Shown piece after piece: positions 38,321-51,000 of a stretch of 64,000 nt of DNA. This DNA comes from Ariolimax columbianus (lineage: Eukaryota > Mollusca > Gastropoda > Stylommatophora > Arionidae). A model generated the notes under the pieces. It was not told where the DNA came from. It saw only the letters and a list, made by a program, of their open reading frames with translations, and made no database searches. Position 1 is the stretch's first letter, and the number at the start of each line of letters is the position of its first letter. The stretch spans positions 84,686,704 through 84,750,703 of the forward strand of contig JAVGWX010000002.1 in the NCBI GenBank assembly GCA_036924085.1. Direction: 5' to 3'. The position numbers were made by a program, and so were the translations under genes.

Positions 38321-40715
38321 TACAATTGCAATACATTTCAAAGTGCTGAAAATTGTCTGAACTTATGATATGCTATTTTTTTACAAATCGCTTTCTACTT
38401 AATTTTGATTTTAGAAACATTGGTTTTTCTTGTCAGTAAAATTACTTGAAAGTCAGTGGAAATGCTTTTAACTTATCCACATAATTAGTACGTTAAAATT
38501 GCAATACATTTCAAAGTGCTGAAAATTGTCTGAACTTATGATATGCTATTTTTTTACAAATCGCTTTCTACTCAATTTTGATTTTAGAAACATTGGTTTT
38601 TCTTGTAAGTAAAATTACTTGAAAGTGAGCGGAAATGCTTTTAACTTATCCACATAATTAGTGCGTTACAATTGCAATACATTTCAAAGTGCTGAACATT
38701 GTCTTAGTTTATGATCGGCAATTTTTTTTCAAATCGCCTTCTACTCAATTTTGATTTTAGAAACATTGGTTTTTCTTGTTAGTAAAATTACTTGAAAGTC
38801 AGTGGAAATGCTTTTACCTTTTCCACATAATTAGTGCGTTACAATTGCAATACATTTCAAAGTGCTGAAAATTGTCTGAACTTATGATATGCTATTTTTT
38901 TTCAAATCGCTTTCTACTCAATTTTGATTTTAGAAACATTGGTTTTTCTTGTCAGTAAAATTACTTGAAAGTCAGTGGAAATGCTTTTAACTTATCCACA
39001 TAATTAGTGCGTTAAAATTGCAATACATTTCAAACTGCTGAAAATTGTTCAAACTTATAATATGCAATTTTTTTTCAAATCGCCTTTAATTTTTATTTTA
39101 GAAACATTGGTTTTTCTTGTAAGTAAAACTACTTGAAAGTGAGCGGAAATGCTTTTAACTTATCCACATAATTAGTGCGTTACAATTGCAATACATTTCA
39201 AAGTGCTGAACATTGTCTTAGTTTATGATCGGCAATTTTTTTTCAAATCGCCTTCTACTCAATTTATATTTTAGAAACATTGGTTTTTCTTGTAATGTAA
39301 AATTACTTGAAAGTCAGTGGAAATGCTTTTACCTTATCCACATAATTAGTGCGTTACAATTGCAATACATTTCAAAGTGCTGAAAATTGTCTGAACTTAT
39401 GATATGCTATTTTTTTACAAATCGCTTTCTACTCAATTTTGATTTTAGAAACATTGGTTTTTCTTGTCAGTAAAATTACTTGAAAGTCACTGGAAATGCT
39501 TTTAACTTATCCACATAATTAGTACGTTAAAATTGCAATACATTTCAAAGTGCTGAAAAATGTTTAAACTTATAATATGCAATTTTTTTTCAAATCGCCT
39601 TCTACTCAGATTTGATTTTAGAAACATTGGTTTTTCTTGTTAGTAAAATTACTTGAAAGTCAGTGGAAATGCTTTTAACTTATCCACATAATTAGTGCGT
39701 TACAATTGCAATACATTTCAAAATTCTGAAAATTGAATAAACTTATGATCTGCTATTTTTTTTCAAATCGCTTTCTACTCAATTTTGATTTTAGAAACAT
39801 TGGTTTTTCTTGTCAGTAAAATTACTTGAAAGTCAGTGGAAATGCTTTTAACTTATCCACATAATTAGTACGTTAAAATTGCAATACATTTCAAACTGCT
39901 GAAAATTGTTCAAACTTATAATATGCAATTTTTTTTCAAATCGCCTTTAATTTTTATTTTAGAAACATTGGTTTTTCTTGTAAGTAAAACTACTTGAAAG
40001 TGAGCGGAAATGCTTTTAACTTATCCACATAATTAGTGCGTTACAATTGCAATACATTTCAAAGTGTCTTAGTTTATGATCGGCAATTTTTTTTCAAATC
40101 GCCTTCTACTCAATTTATATTTTAGAAACATTGGTTTTTCTTGTAATGTAAAATTACTTGAAAGTCAGTGGAAATGCTTTTACCTTATCCACATAATTAG
40201 TGCGTTACAATTGCAATACATTTCAAAGTGCTGAAAATTGTCTGAACTTATGATATGCTATTTTTTTACAAATCGCTTTCTACTCAATTTTGATTTTAGA
40301 AACATTGGTTTTTCTTGTCAGTAAAATTACTTGAAAGTCACTGGAAATGCTTTTAACTTATCCACATAATTAGTACGTTAAAATTGCAATACATTTCAAA
40401 GTGCTGAAAATTGTTTAAACTTATAATATGCAATTTTTTTTCAAATCGCCTTCTACTCAGATTTGATTTTAGAAACATTGGTTTTTCTTGTTAGTAAAAT
40501 TACTTGAAAGTCAGTGGAAATGCTTTTTACTTATCAACATAATTAGTGCGTTACAATTGCAATACATTTCAAAGTGCTGAAAATTGTCTGAACTTATGAT
40601 ATGCTATTTTTTTACAAATCGCTTTCTACTTAATTTTGATTTTAGAAACATTGGTTTTTCTTGTCAGTAAAATTACTTGAAAGTCAGTGGAAATGCTTTT
40701 AACTTATCCACATAA
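38321..40715. repeat. 2231-bp 13-mer HOR, copy 2
   Basis: Markers: gtcactgg 39486 and 40338; aagtgtctta 40062. It continues slightly past one period, repeating ctttttacttatcaacat and acttaattttg, which are private to this pair, before leaving near 40715 at gtgcgttacaattg with aaattctgaaaattgtctg. Confidence 0.88.
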
Positions 40716-42105
40716 TTAGTGCGTTACAATTGCAATACATTTCAAATTCTGAAAATTGTCTGAACTTATGATATGCTATTTTTTTACAAATCGCTTTCTA
40801 CTCAATTTTGATTTTAGAAACATTGGTTTTTCTTGTCAGTAAAATTACTTGAAAGTCAGTGGAAATGCTTTTACCTTATCCACATAATTAGTGCGTTACA
40901 ATTGCAATACATTTCAAAGTGCTGAAAATTGTCTGAACTTATGATATGCTATTTTTTTACAAATCGCTTTCTACTCAATTTTGATTTTAGAAACATTGGT
41001 TTTTCTTGTCAGTAAAATTACTTGAAAGTCAGTGGAAATGCTTTTAACTTATCCACATAATTAGTGCGTTAAAATTGCAATACATTTCAAAGTCCTGAAA
41101 ATTGTACAAACTTATAATATGCAATTTTTTTTAAATTGCCTTCAATTTCGATTTTAGAAACATTGGTTTTTCTTGTAAGTAAAACTACTTGAAAGTGAGC
41201 GGAAATGCTTTTAACTTATCCACATAATTTGTGCGTTACAATTGCAATACATTTCAAAGTGCTGAACATTGTCTTAGTTTATGATTGGCAATTTTTTTAC
41301 AAATCGCTTTCTACTCAATTTTGATTTTAGAAACATTGGTTTTTCTTGTCAGTAAAATTACTTGAAAGTCAGTGGAAATGCTTTTAACTTATCCACATAA
41401 TTAGTACGTTAAAATTGCAATACATTTCAAACTGCTGAAAATTGTTCAAACTTATAATATGCAATTTTTTTTCAAATCGCCTTTAATTTTTATTTTAGAA
41501 ACATTGGTTTTTCTTGTAAGTAAAACTACTTGAAAGTGAGCGGAAATGCTTTTAACTTATCCACATAATTAGTGCGTTACAATTGCAATACATTTCAAAG
41601 TGTCTTAGTTTATGATCGGCAATTTTTTTTCAAATCGCCTTCTACTCAATTTATATTTTAGAAACATTGGTTTTTCTTGTAATGTAAAATTACTTGAAAG
41701 TCAGTGGAAATGCTTTTACCTTATCCACATAATTAGTGCGTTACAATTGCAATACATTTCAAAGTGCTGAAAATTGTCTGAACTTATGATATGCTATTTT
41801 TTTACAAATCGCTTTCTACTCAATTTTGATTTTAGAAACATTGGTTTTTCTTGTCAGTAAAATTACTTGAAAGTCACTGGAAATGCTTTTAACTTATCCA
41901 CATAATTAGTACGTTAAAATTGCAATACATTTCAAAGTGCTGAAAATTGTTTAAACTTATAATATGCAATTTTTTTTCAAATCGCCTTCTACTCAGATTT
42001 GATTTTAGAAACATTGGTTTTTCTTGTTAGTAAAATTACTTGAAAGTCAGTGGAAATGCTTTTTACTTATCAACATAATTAGTGCGTTACAATTGCAATA
42101 CATTT
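40716..42105. repeat. End of the 29-42-kb domain, with a third copy of the shortened core
   Basis: 41.30-42.10 kb repeats 39.77-40.57 kb at an offset of 1535-1537 bp (aagtgtctta 41599; gtcactgg 41873), including the 10-bp deletion monomer and ctttttacttatcaacat. 40.72-41.30 kb holds gtctgaac-type monomers and one with gtcctgaaaattgtacaaac and caatttcgatttt. Confidence 0.83.
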
Positions 42106-44093
42106 CAAAATTCTGAAAATTGAATAAACTTACGATCTGCTATTTTTTTTCAAATCGCTTTCTACTCAATTTTGATTTTAGAAACATTGGTTTTTCTTGT
42201 CAGTAAAATTACTTGAAAGTCAGTGGAAATGCTTTTAAATTATCCACATAATTAGTACGTTAAAATTGCAATACATTTCAAAGTGCTGAAAATTGTTTAA
42301 ACTTATAATATGCAATTTTTTTTCAAATCGCCTTCAATTTTGATTTTAGAAACATTGGTTTTTCTTGTAAGAAAAACTACTTGAAAGTGAGCGGAAATGC
42401 TTTTAACTTATCCACATAATTAGTGCGTTACAATTGCAATACATTTCAAAGTGCTGAACATTGTCTTAGTTTATGATCTGCTATTTTTTTTAAATCGCCT
42501 TCTACTCTTGATTTTAGAAACATTGGATTTTCTTGTTAGTAAAATTACTTGAAAGTCAGTGGAAATGCTTTTAACTTATCCACATAATTAGTGCGTTACA
42601 ATTGCAATACATTTCAAAGTGCTGAAAATTGTCTGAACTTATGATATGCTATTTTTTTACAAATCGCCTTTAATTTTGATTTTAGAAACATTGGTTTTTC
42701 TTGTAAGTAATACTACTTGAAAGTGAGCGGAAATGCTTTAAACTTATCCACATAATTAGTGCGTTACAATTGCAATACATTTCAAAGTGCTGAAAATTGT
42801 TCAAACTTATAATATGCAATTTTTTTTCAAATTGCCTTCAATTTTGATTTTAGAAACATTGGTTTTTCTTGTCAGTAAAATTACATGTAAGTCAGTGGAA
42901 ATGCTTTTAACTTATCCACATAATTAGTGCGTTACAATGTCAATACATTTCAAAGTGCTGAAAATTGTCTGAACTTATGATATGCTATTTTTTTACAAAT
43001 CGCTTTCTACTCAATTTTGATTTTAGAAACATTGGTTTTTCTTGTCAGTAAAATTACATGTAAGTCAGTGGAAATGCTGTTAACTTATCCACATAATTAG
43101 TGCGTTACAATTGCAATACATTTCAAAGTTCTGAAAATTGAATAAACTTATGCTCTGCTATTTTTTTTCAAATCGCTTTCTACTCAATTATATTTTAGAA
43201 ACATTGGATTTTCTGGTCAGTAAAATTACTTGAAAGTCAGTGGAAAAGCTTTTAACTTATCCACATAATTAGTGCGTTACAATTGCAATACATTTCAAAG
43301 TGCTGTAAATTGTCTGAACTTATGATATGCTATTTTTTTACAAATCGCTTTCTACTCAATTTTGATTTTAGAAACATTGGTTTTTCTTGTAAGTAAAACT
43401 ACTTGAAAGTGAGCGGAAATGCTTTTAACTTATCCACATAATTAGTGCGTTACAATTGCAATACATTTCAAAGTGCTGAACATTGTCTTAGTTTATGATC
43501 GGCAATTTTTTTTCAAAACGCTTTCTACTCAATTTTGATTTTAGAAACATCGGTTTTTCTTGTCAGTAAAATTACTTGAAAGTCAGTGGAAATGCTTTTA
43601 ACTTATCCACATAATTAGTGCGTTAAAATTGCAATACATTTCAAAGTGCTGAAAATTGTACAAACTTATCATATGCTATTTTTTAAATCGCCTTCAATTT
43701 CGATTTTAGAAACATTGGTTTTTCTTGTAATGTAAAATTACTTAAAAGTCAGTGGAAATGCTTTTACCTTATCCACATAATTAGTGCGTTACAATTGCAA
43801 TACATTTCAAAGTGCTGAAAATTGTCTGAACTTATCATATGCTATTTTTTTACAAATCGCTTTCTACTCAATTTTGATTTTAGAAACATTGGTTTTTCTT
43901 GTTAGTAAAATTACTTGAAAGTCAGTGGAAATGCTTTTACCTTATCCACATAATTAGTGCGTTATAATGTCAATACATTTCAAAGTGCTGAAAATTGTCT
44001 GAACTTATGATATGCTATTTTTTTACAAATCGCTTTCTACTCAATTTTGATTTTAGAAAGATTGGTTTTTCTTGTCAGTAAAATTACTTGAAA
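42106..44093. repeat. Mosaic monomers between the 29-42-kb domain and the 687-bp HOR
   Basis: About 11.5 monomers of mixed type. Notable points: a shortened ctactcttgatttt near 42502; a third AAGCTT at 43246-43251; gtgctgtaaattg near 43303; a 'tgtacaaacttatcatatgc' monomer near 43656-43676. From about 43.95 kb it matches 22.16 kb at an offset of 21795 bp. No gene. Confidence 0.78.
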
Positions 44094-44780
44094 GTCAGTG
44101 GAAATGCTTTTAACTTATCCACATAATTAGTGCGTTAAAATTGCAATACATTTCAAAGTGCTGAAAATTGTTTAAACTTATAATATGCAATTTTTTGTCA
44201 AATCGCTTTCTACTCAATTTTGATTTTAGAAACATTGGATTTTCTGGTCAGTAAAATTACTTGAAAGTCAATGGAAATGCTTTTAACTTATCCACATAAT
44301 TAGTGCGTTACAATTGCAATACATTTCAAAGTGTTGAAAATTGTCTGAACTTATGATATGCTATTTTTTTACAAATCGCTTTCTACTCAATTTTGATTTT
44401 AGAAACATTGGTTTTTCTTGTCAGTAAAATTACTTGAAAGTCAGTGGAAATGCTTTTAACTTATCCACATAATTAGTACGTTAAAATTGCAATACATTTC
44501 AAAAAGCTGAAAATTGTTCAAACTTATAATATGCAATTTTTTTTCAAATCGCCTTTAATTTTGATTTTAGAAACATTTGTTTTTCTAGTAAGTAAAACTA
44601 CTTGAAAGTGAGCGGAAATGCTTTTAACTTATCCACATAATTAGTGCGTTACAATTGCAATACATTTCAAAGTGCTGAACATTGTCTTAGTTTATGATCG
44701 GCAATTTTTTTTCAAATCGCCTTCTACTCAATTTTGATTTTAGAAACATTGGTTTTTCTTGTTAGTAAAATTACTTGAAA
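44094..44780. repeat. 687-bp 4-mer HOR, copy 1
   Basis: Four monomers: gtttaaac box with ttttttgtcaaatcgc and ggattttctgg; gtcaatgg with gtgttgaaaattg; gtacg with aaaaagctg and acatttgtttttctagtaag; gtgagcgg with cttagtttatgatcggc. Confidence 0.91.
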
Positions 44781-45467
44781 GTCAGTGGAAATGCTTTTAC
44801 CTTTTCCACATAATTAGTGCGTTAAAATTGCAAAACATTTCAAAGTGCTGAAAATTGTTTAAACTTATAATATGCAATTTTTTGTCAAATCGCTTTCTAC
44901 TCAATTTTGATTTTAGAAACATTGGATTTTCTGGTAAGTAAAATTACTTGAAAGTCAATGGAAATGCTTTTAACTTATCCACATAATTAGTGCGTTACAA
45001 TTGCAATACATTTCAAAGTGTTGAAAATTGTCTGAACTTATGATATGCTATTTTTTTACAAATCGCTTTCTACTCAATTTTGATTTTAGAAACATTGGTT
45101 TTTCTTGTCAGTAAAATTACTTGAAAGTCAGTGGAAATGCTTTTAACTTATCCACATAATTAGTACGTTAAAATTGCAATACATTTCAAAAAGCTGAAAA
45201 TTGTTCAAACTTATAATATGCAATTTTTTTTCAAATCGCCTTTAATTTTGATTTTAGAAACATTTGTTTTTCTAGTAAGTAAAACTACTTGAAAGTGAGC
45301 GGAAATGCTTTTAACTTATCCACATAATTAGTGCGTTACAATTGCAATACATTTCAAAGTGCTGAACATTGTCTTAGTTTATGATCGGCAATTTTTTTTC
45401 AAATCGCCTTCTACTCAATTTTGATTTTAGAAACATTGGTTTTTCTTGTTAGTAAAATTACTTGAAA
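44781..45467. repeat. 687-bp 4-mer HOR, copy 2
   Basis: Offset is exactly 687 bp (aaaaagctg at 44501 and 45188). Its first monomer differs in having accttttcc and gcaaaacatttc, and ends ggattttctggtaag. Confidence 0.91.
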
Positions 45468-47005
45468 GTCAGTGGAAATGCTTTTACCTTTTCCACATAA
45501 TTAGTGCGTTACAATTGCAATACATTTCAAAGTGCTGAAAATTGTCTGAAATTATGATATGCTATTTTTTTACAAATCGCTTTCTACTCAATTTTGATTT
45601 TAGAAACATTGGTTTTTCTTGTCAGTAAAATTACTTGAAAGTCAGTGGAAATGCTTTTAACTTATCCACATAATTAGTACGTTAAAATTGCAATTCATTT
45701 CAAAGTGCTGAAAATTGTTCAAACTTATAATATGCAATTTTTTTTCAAATCGCCTTCAATTTTGATTTTAGAAACATTGGTTTTTCTTGTAAGTAAAACT
45801 ACTTGAAAGTGAGCGGAAATGCTTTTAACTTATCCACATAATTTGTGCGTAACAATTGCAATACATTTCAAAGTGCTGAACATTGTCTTAGTTTATGATT
45901 GGCAATTTTTTTACAAATCGCTTTCTACTCAATTTTGATTTTAGAAACATTGGTTTTTCTTGTCAGTAAAATTACTTGAAAGTCAGTGGAAATGCTTTTA
46001 ACTTATCCACATAGTTAGTGCGTTACAATTGCAATACATTTCAAAGTTCTGAAAATTGAATAAACTTATGATATGCTATTTTTTTACAAATCGCTTTCTA
46101 CTCAATTTATATTTTAGAAACATTGGTTTTTCTTGTCAGTAAAATTACTTGAAAGTCAGTGGAAATGCTTTTACCTTATCCACATAATTAGTGCGTAACA
46201 ATTGCAATACATTTCAAAGTGCTGAAAATTGTCTGAACTTATGATATGCTATTTTTTTACAAATCGCTTTCTTCTCAATTTTGATTTTAGAAACATTGGT
46301 TTTTCTTGTCAGTAAAATTACTTGAAAGTCAGTGGAAATGCTTTTAACTTATCCACATAATTAGTGCGTTACAATTGCAATACATTTCAAAGTGCTGAAA
46401 ATTGTCTGAACTTATGATATGCTATTTTTTTACAAATCGCTTTCTACTCAATTTTGATTTTAGAAACATTGGTTTTTCTTGTCAGTAAAATTACTTGAAA
46501 GTCAGTGGAAATGCTTTTAACTTATCCACATAATTAGTGCGTTAAAATTGCAATACATTTCAAAGTCCTGAAAATTGTACAAACTTATAATATGCAATTT
46601 TTTTTTAATTTACTCGATTTTGATTTTAGAAACATTGGTTTTTCTTGTTAGTAAAATTACTTGAAAGTCAGTGGAAATGCTTTTACCTTTTCCACATAAT
46701 TAGTGCGTTACAATTGCAATACATTTCAAAGTGCTGAAAATTGTCTGAACTTATGATATGCTATTTTTTTACAAATCGCTTTCTACTCAATTTTGATTTT
46801 AGAAACATCGGTTTTTCTTGTCAGTAAAATTACTTGAAAGTCAGTGGAAATGCTTTTAACTTATCCACATAATTAGTGCGTTAAAATTGCAATACATATC
46901 AAAGTCCTGAAAATTGTACAAACTTATAATATGCAATTTTTTTTAAATCTACTCAATTTTGATTTTAGAAACATTGGTTTTTCTTGTTAGTAAAATTACT
47001 TGAAA
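45468..47005. repeat. 1538-bp 9-mer HOR, copy 1
   Basis: Nine monomers, marked by gtctgaaattatg (45541), attcatttc, ttgtgcgtaacaattg, catagttag with tttatatttt, gcgtaacaattg, and two degenerate monomers with gtcctgaaaattgtacaaac. In those two the post-T-tract region is rewritten ('tttaatttactcgattttg' near 46605; 'tttaaatctactcaattttg' near 46941). Confidence 0.89.
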
Positions 47006-48070
47006 GTCAGTGGAAATGCTTTTACCTTTTCCACATAATTAGTGCGTTACAATTGCAATACATTTCAAAGTGCTGAAAATTGTCTGAAATTATGATATGC
47101 TATTTTTTTACAAATCGCTTTCTACTCAATTTTGATTTTAGAAACATTGGTTTTTCTTGTCAGTAAAATTACTTGAAAGTCAGTGGAAATGCTTTTAACT
47201 TATCCACATAATTAGTACGTTAAAATTGCAATTCATTTCAAAGTGCTGAAAATTGTTCAAACTTATAATATGCAATTTTTTTTCAAATCGCCTTCAATTT
47301 TGATTTTAGAAACATTGGTTTTTCTTGTAAGTAAAACTACTTGAAAGTGAGCGGAAATGCTTTTAACTTATCCACATAATTTGTGCGTAACAATTGCAAT
47401 ACATTTCAAAGTGCTGAACATTGTCTTAGTTTATGATTGGCAATTTTTTTACAAATCGCTTTCTACTCAATTTTGATTTTAGAAACATTGGTTTTTCTTG
47501 TCAGTAAAATTACTTGAAAGTCAGTGGAAATGCTTTTAACTTATCCACATAGTTAGTGCGTTACAATTGCAATACATTTCAAAGTTCTGAAAATTGAATA
47601 AACTTATGATATGCTATTTTTTTACAAATCGCTTTCTACTCAATTTATATTTTAGAAACATTGGTTTTTCTTGTCAGTAAAATTACTTGAAAGTCAGTGG
47701 AAATGCTTTTACCTTATCCACATAATTAGTGCGTAACAATTGCAATACATTTCAAAGTGCTGAAAATTGTCTGAACTTATGATATGCTATTTTTTTACAA
47801 ATCGCTTTCTACTCAATTTTGATTTTAGAAACATTGGTTTTTCTTGTCAGTAAAATTACTTGAAAGTCAGTGGAAATGCTTTTAACTTATCCACATAATT
47901 AGTGCGTTACAATTGCAATACATTTCAAAGTGCTGAAAATTGTCTGAACTTATGATATGCTATTTTTTTACAAATCGCTTTCTACTCAATTTTGATTTTA
48001 GAAACATTGGTTTTTCTTGTCAGTAAAATTACTTGAAAGTCAGTGGAAATGCTTTTAACTTATCCACATA
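47006..48070. repeat. 1538-bp 9-mer HOR, copy 2 (partial)
   Basis: It is offset exactly 1538 bp (gtctgaaattatg at 47079) and follows copy 1 for about six monomers. One difference is ctttctactc where copy 1 has ctttcttctc (46269). It departs near 48070 in a gtacg/attcatttc monomer with gtgctaaaaattg. Confidence 0.87.
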
Positions 48071-51000
48071 ATTAGTACGTTAAAATTGCAATTCATTTCA
48101 AAGTGCTAAAAATTGTTCAAACTTATAATATGCAATTTTTTTTCAAATCGCCTTCAATTTTGATTTTAGAAACATTGCTTTTTCTTGTAAGTAAAACTAC
48201 TTGAAAGTGAGCGGAAATGCTTTTAACTTATCCACATAATTAGTGCGTTACAATGTCAATACATTTCAAAGTGCTGAAAATTGTCTGAACTTGTGATATG
48301 CTATTTTTTTACAAATCGCTTTCTACTCAATTTTGATTTTAGAAAGAATGGTTTTTCTTGTCAGTAAAATTACTTGAAAGTCAGTGGAAATGCTTTTAAC
48401 TTATCCACATAATTAGTGCGTTAAAATTGCAATACATTTCAAAGTGCTGAAAATTGTTCAAACTTATAATATGCAATTTTCTTTCAAATCGCTTTCTACT
48501 CAATTTTGATTTTAGAAACATTGGATTTTCTGGTCAGTAAAATTACTTGAAAGTCAATGGAAATGCTTTTATCTTATCCACATAATTAGTGCGTTACAAT
48601 TGCAATACATTTCAAAGTGCAGAAAAATTGTCTGAACTTATGATATGCTATTTTTTTACAAATTGCTTTCTACTCAATTTTGATTTTAGAAACATTGGTT
48701 TTTCTTGTCAGTAAAATTACTTGAAAGTCAGTGGAAATGCTTTTAACTTATCCACATAATTAGTGCGTTAAAATTGCAATACATTTCAAAGTGCTGAAAA
48801 TTGTACAAACTTATAATATGCAATTGTTTTTTAAATCGCCTTCAATTTCGATTTTAGAAACATTGGTTTTTCTTGTAATGTAAAACTAATTGAAAGTGAG
48901 CGGAAATGCTTTTAACTTATCCACATAATTAGTGCGTTACAATTGCAATACATTTCAAAGTGCTGAAAATTGTCTTAGTTTATGATCGGAATTCTTTTTT
49001 CAAATCGCCTTCTACTCAATTTTGATTTTATAAACATTGGTTTTTCTTGTCAGTAAAATTACATGTAAGTCAGTGGAAATGCTTTTAACTTATCCACATA
49101 ATTAGTGAGTTACAATTGCAATACATTTCAAAGTGCTGAAAATTGTCTGAACTTATGATATGCTATTTTTTTACAAATCGCTTTCTACTCAATTTAAGAT
49201 TTTAAAAAACTTAGGTTTTTCTTTTCAGTAAAATTACTTGAAAGTCAGTGAAAATGCTTTTAACTTATCCACATAATTAGTGCGTTAAAATTGCAATACA
49301 TTTCAAAGTGCTGAAAATTGTTCAAACTTATAATATGCAATTTTTTTTCAAATCGCTTTCTACTCAATTTTGATTTTAGAAACATTGGATTTTCTGGTCA
49401 GTAAAATTACTTGAAAATCAATGGAAATGCTTTTAACTTATCCACATAATTAGTACGTTAAAATTGCAATTCATTTCAAAGTGCTGAAAATTGTTCAAAC
49501 TTATAATATGCAATTTTTTTTCAAATCGCCTTTAATTTTGATTTTAGAAACATTGGTTTTTCTTGTAAGTAAAACTACTTGAAAGTGAGCGGAAATGCTT
49601 TTAACTTATCCACATAATTAGTGCGTTACAATTGCAATACATTTCAAAGTGCTGAACATTGTCTTAGTTTATGATCGGCAATTTTTTTTCGAATCGCCTT
49701 CTACTCAATTTTGATTTTAGAAACATTGGTTTTTCTTGTTAGTAAAATTACTTGAAAGTCAGTGGAAATGCTTTTACCTTTTCCACATAATTAGTGCGTT
49801 ACAATTGCAATACATTTCAAAGTGCTGAAAAAGGTCTGAACTTATGATATGCTATTTTTTTACAAATCGCTTTCTACTCAATTTTTATTTTAGAAACATT
49901 GGTTTTTCTTGTCAGTAAAATTACTTGAAAGTCAGTGGAAATGCTTTTAACTTATCCACATAATTAGTGCGTTAAAATTGCAATACATTTCAAAGTGCTG
50001 AAAATTGTACAAACTTATATTATGCAATTTTTTTAAAATCGCCTTCAATTTCGATTTTAGAAACATTGGTTTTTCTTGTAATGTAAAATTACTTGAAAGT
50101 CAGTGGAAATGCTTTTACCTTATCCACATAATTAGTGCGTTACAATTGCAATACATTTCAAAGTGCTGAAAATTGTCTGAACTTATGATATGCTGTTTTT
50201 TTACAAATCGCTTTCTACTCAATTTTGATTTTAGAAACATTGGTTTTTCTTGTTAGTAAAATTACTTGAAAGTCAGTGGAAATGCTTTTACCTTATCCAC
50301 ATAATTAGTGCGTTACAATTGCAATACATTTCAAAGTGCTGAAAATTGTCTGCACTTATGATATGCTATTTTTTTACAAATCGCTTTCTACTCAATTTTG
50401 ATTTTAGAAACATTGGTTTTTCTTGTCAGTAAAATTACTTGAAAGTCAGTGGAAATGCTTTTAACTTATCCACATAATTAGTGCGTTAAAATTGCAATAC
50501 ATTTCAAAGTGCTGAAAATTGTACAAACTTATAATATGCAATTGTTTTTTAAATCGCCTTCAATTTCGATTTTAGAAACATTGGTTTTTCTTGTAATGTA
50601 AAACTAATTGAAAGTGAGCGGAAATGCTTTTAACTTATCCACATAATTAGTGCGTTACAATTGCAATACATTTCAAAGTGCTGAAAATTGTCTTAGTTTA
50701 TGATCGGAATTCTTTTTTCAAATCGCCTTCTACTCAATTTTGATTTTATAAACATTGGTTTTTCTTGTCAGTAAAATTACATGTAAGTCAGTGGAAATGC
50801 TTTTAACTTATCCACATAATTAGTGAGTTACAATTGCAATACATTTCAAAGTGCTGAAAATTGTCTGAACTTATGATATGCTATTTTTTTACAAATCGCT
50901 TTCTACTCAATTTTGATTTTAAAAAACTTAGGTTTTTCTTTTCAGTAAAATTACTTGAAAGTCAGTGAAAATGCTTTTAACTTATCCACATAATTAGTGC

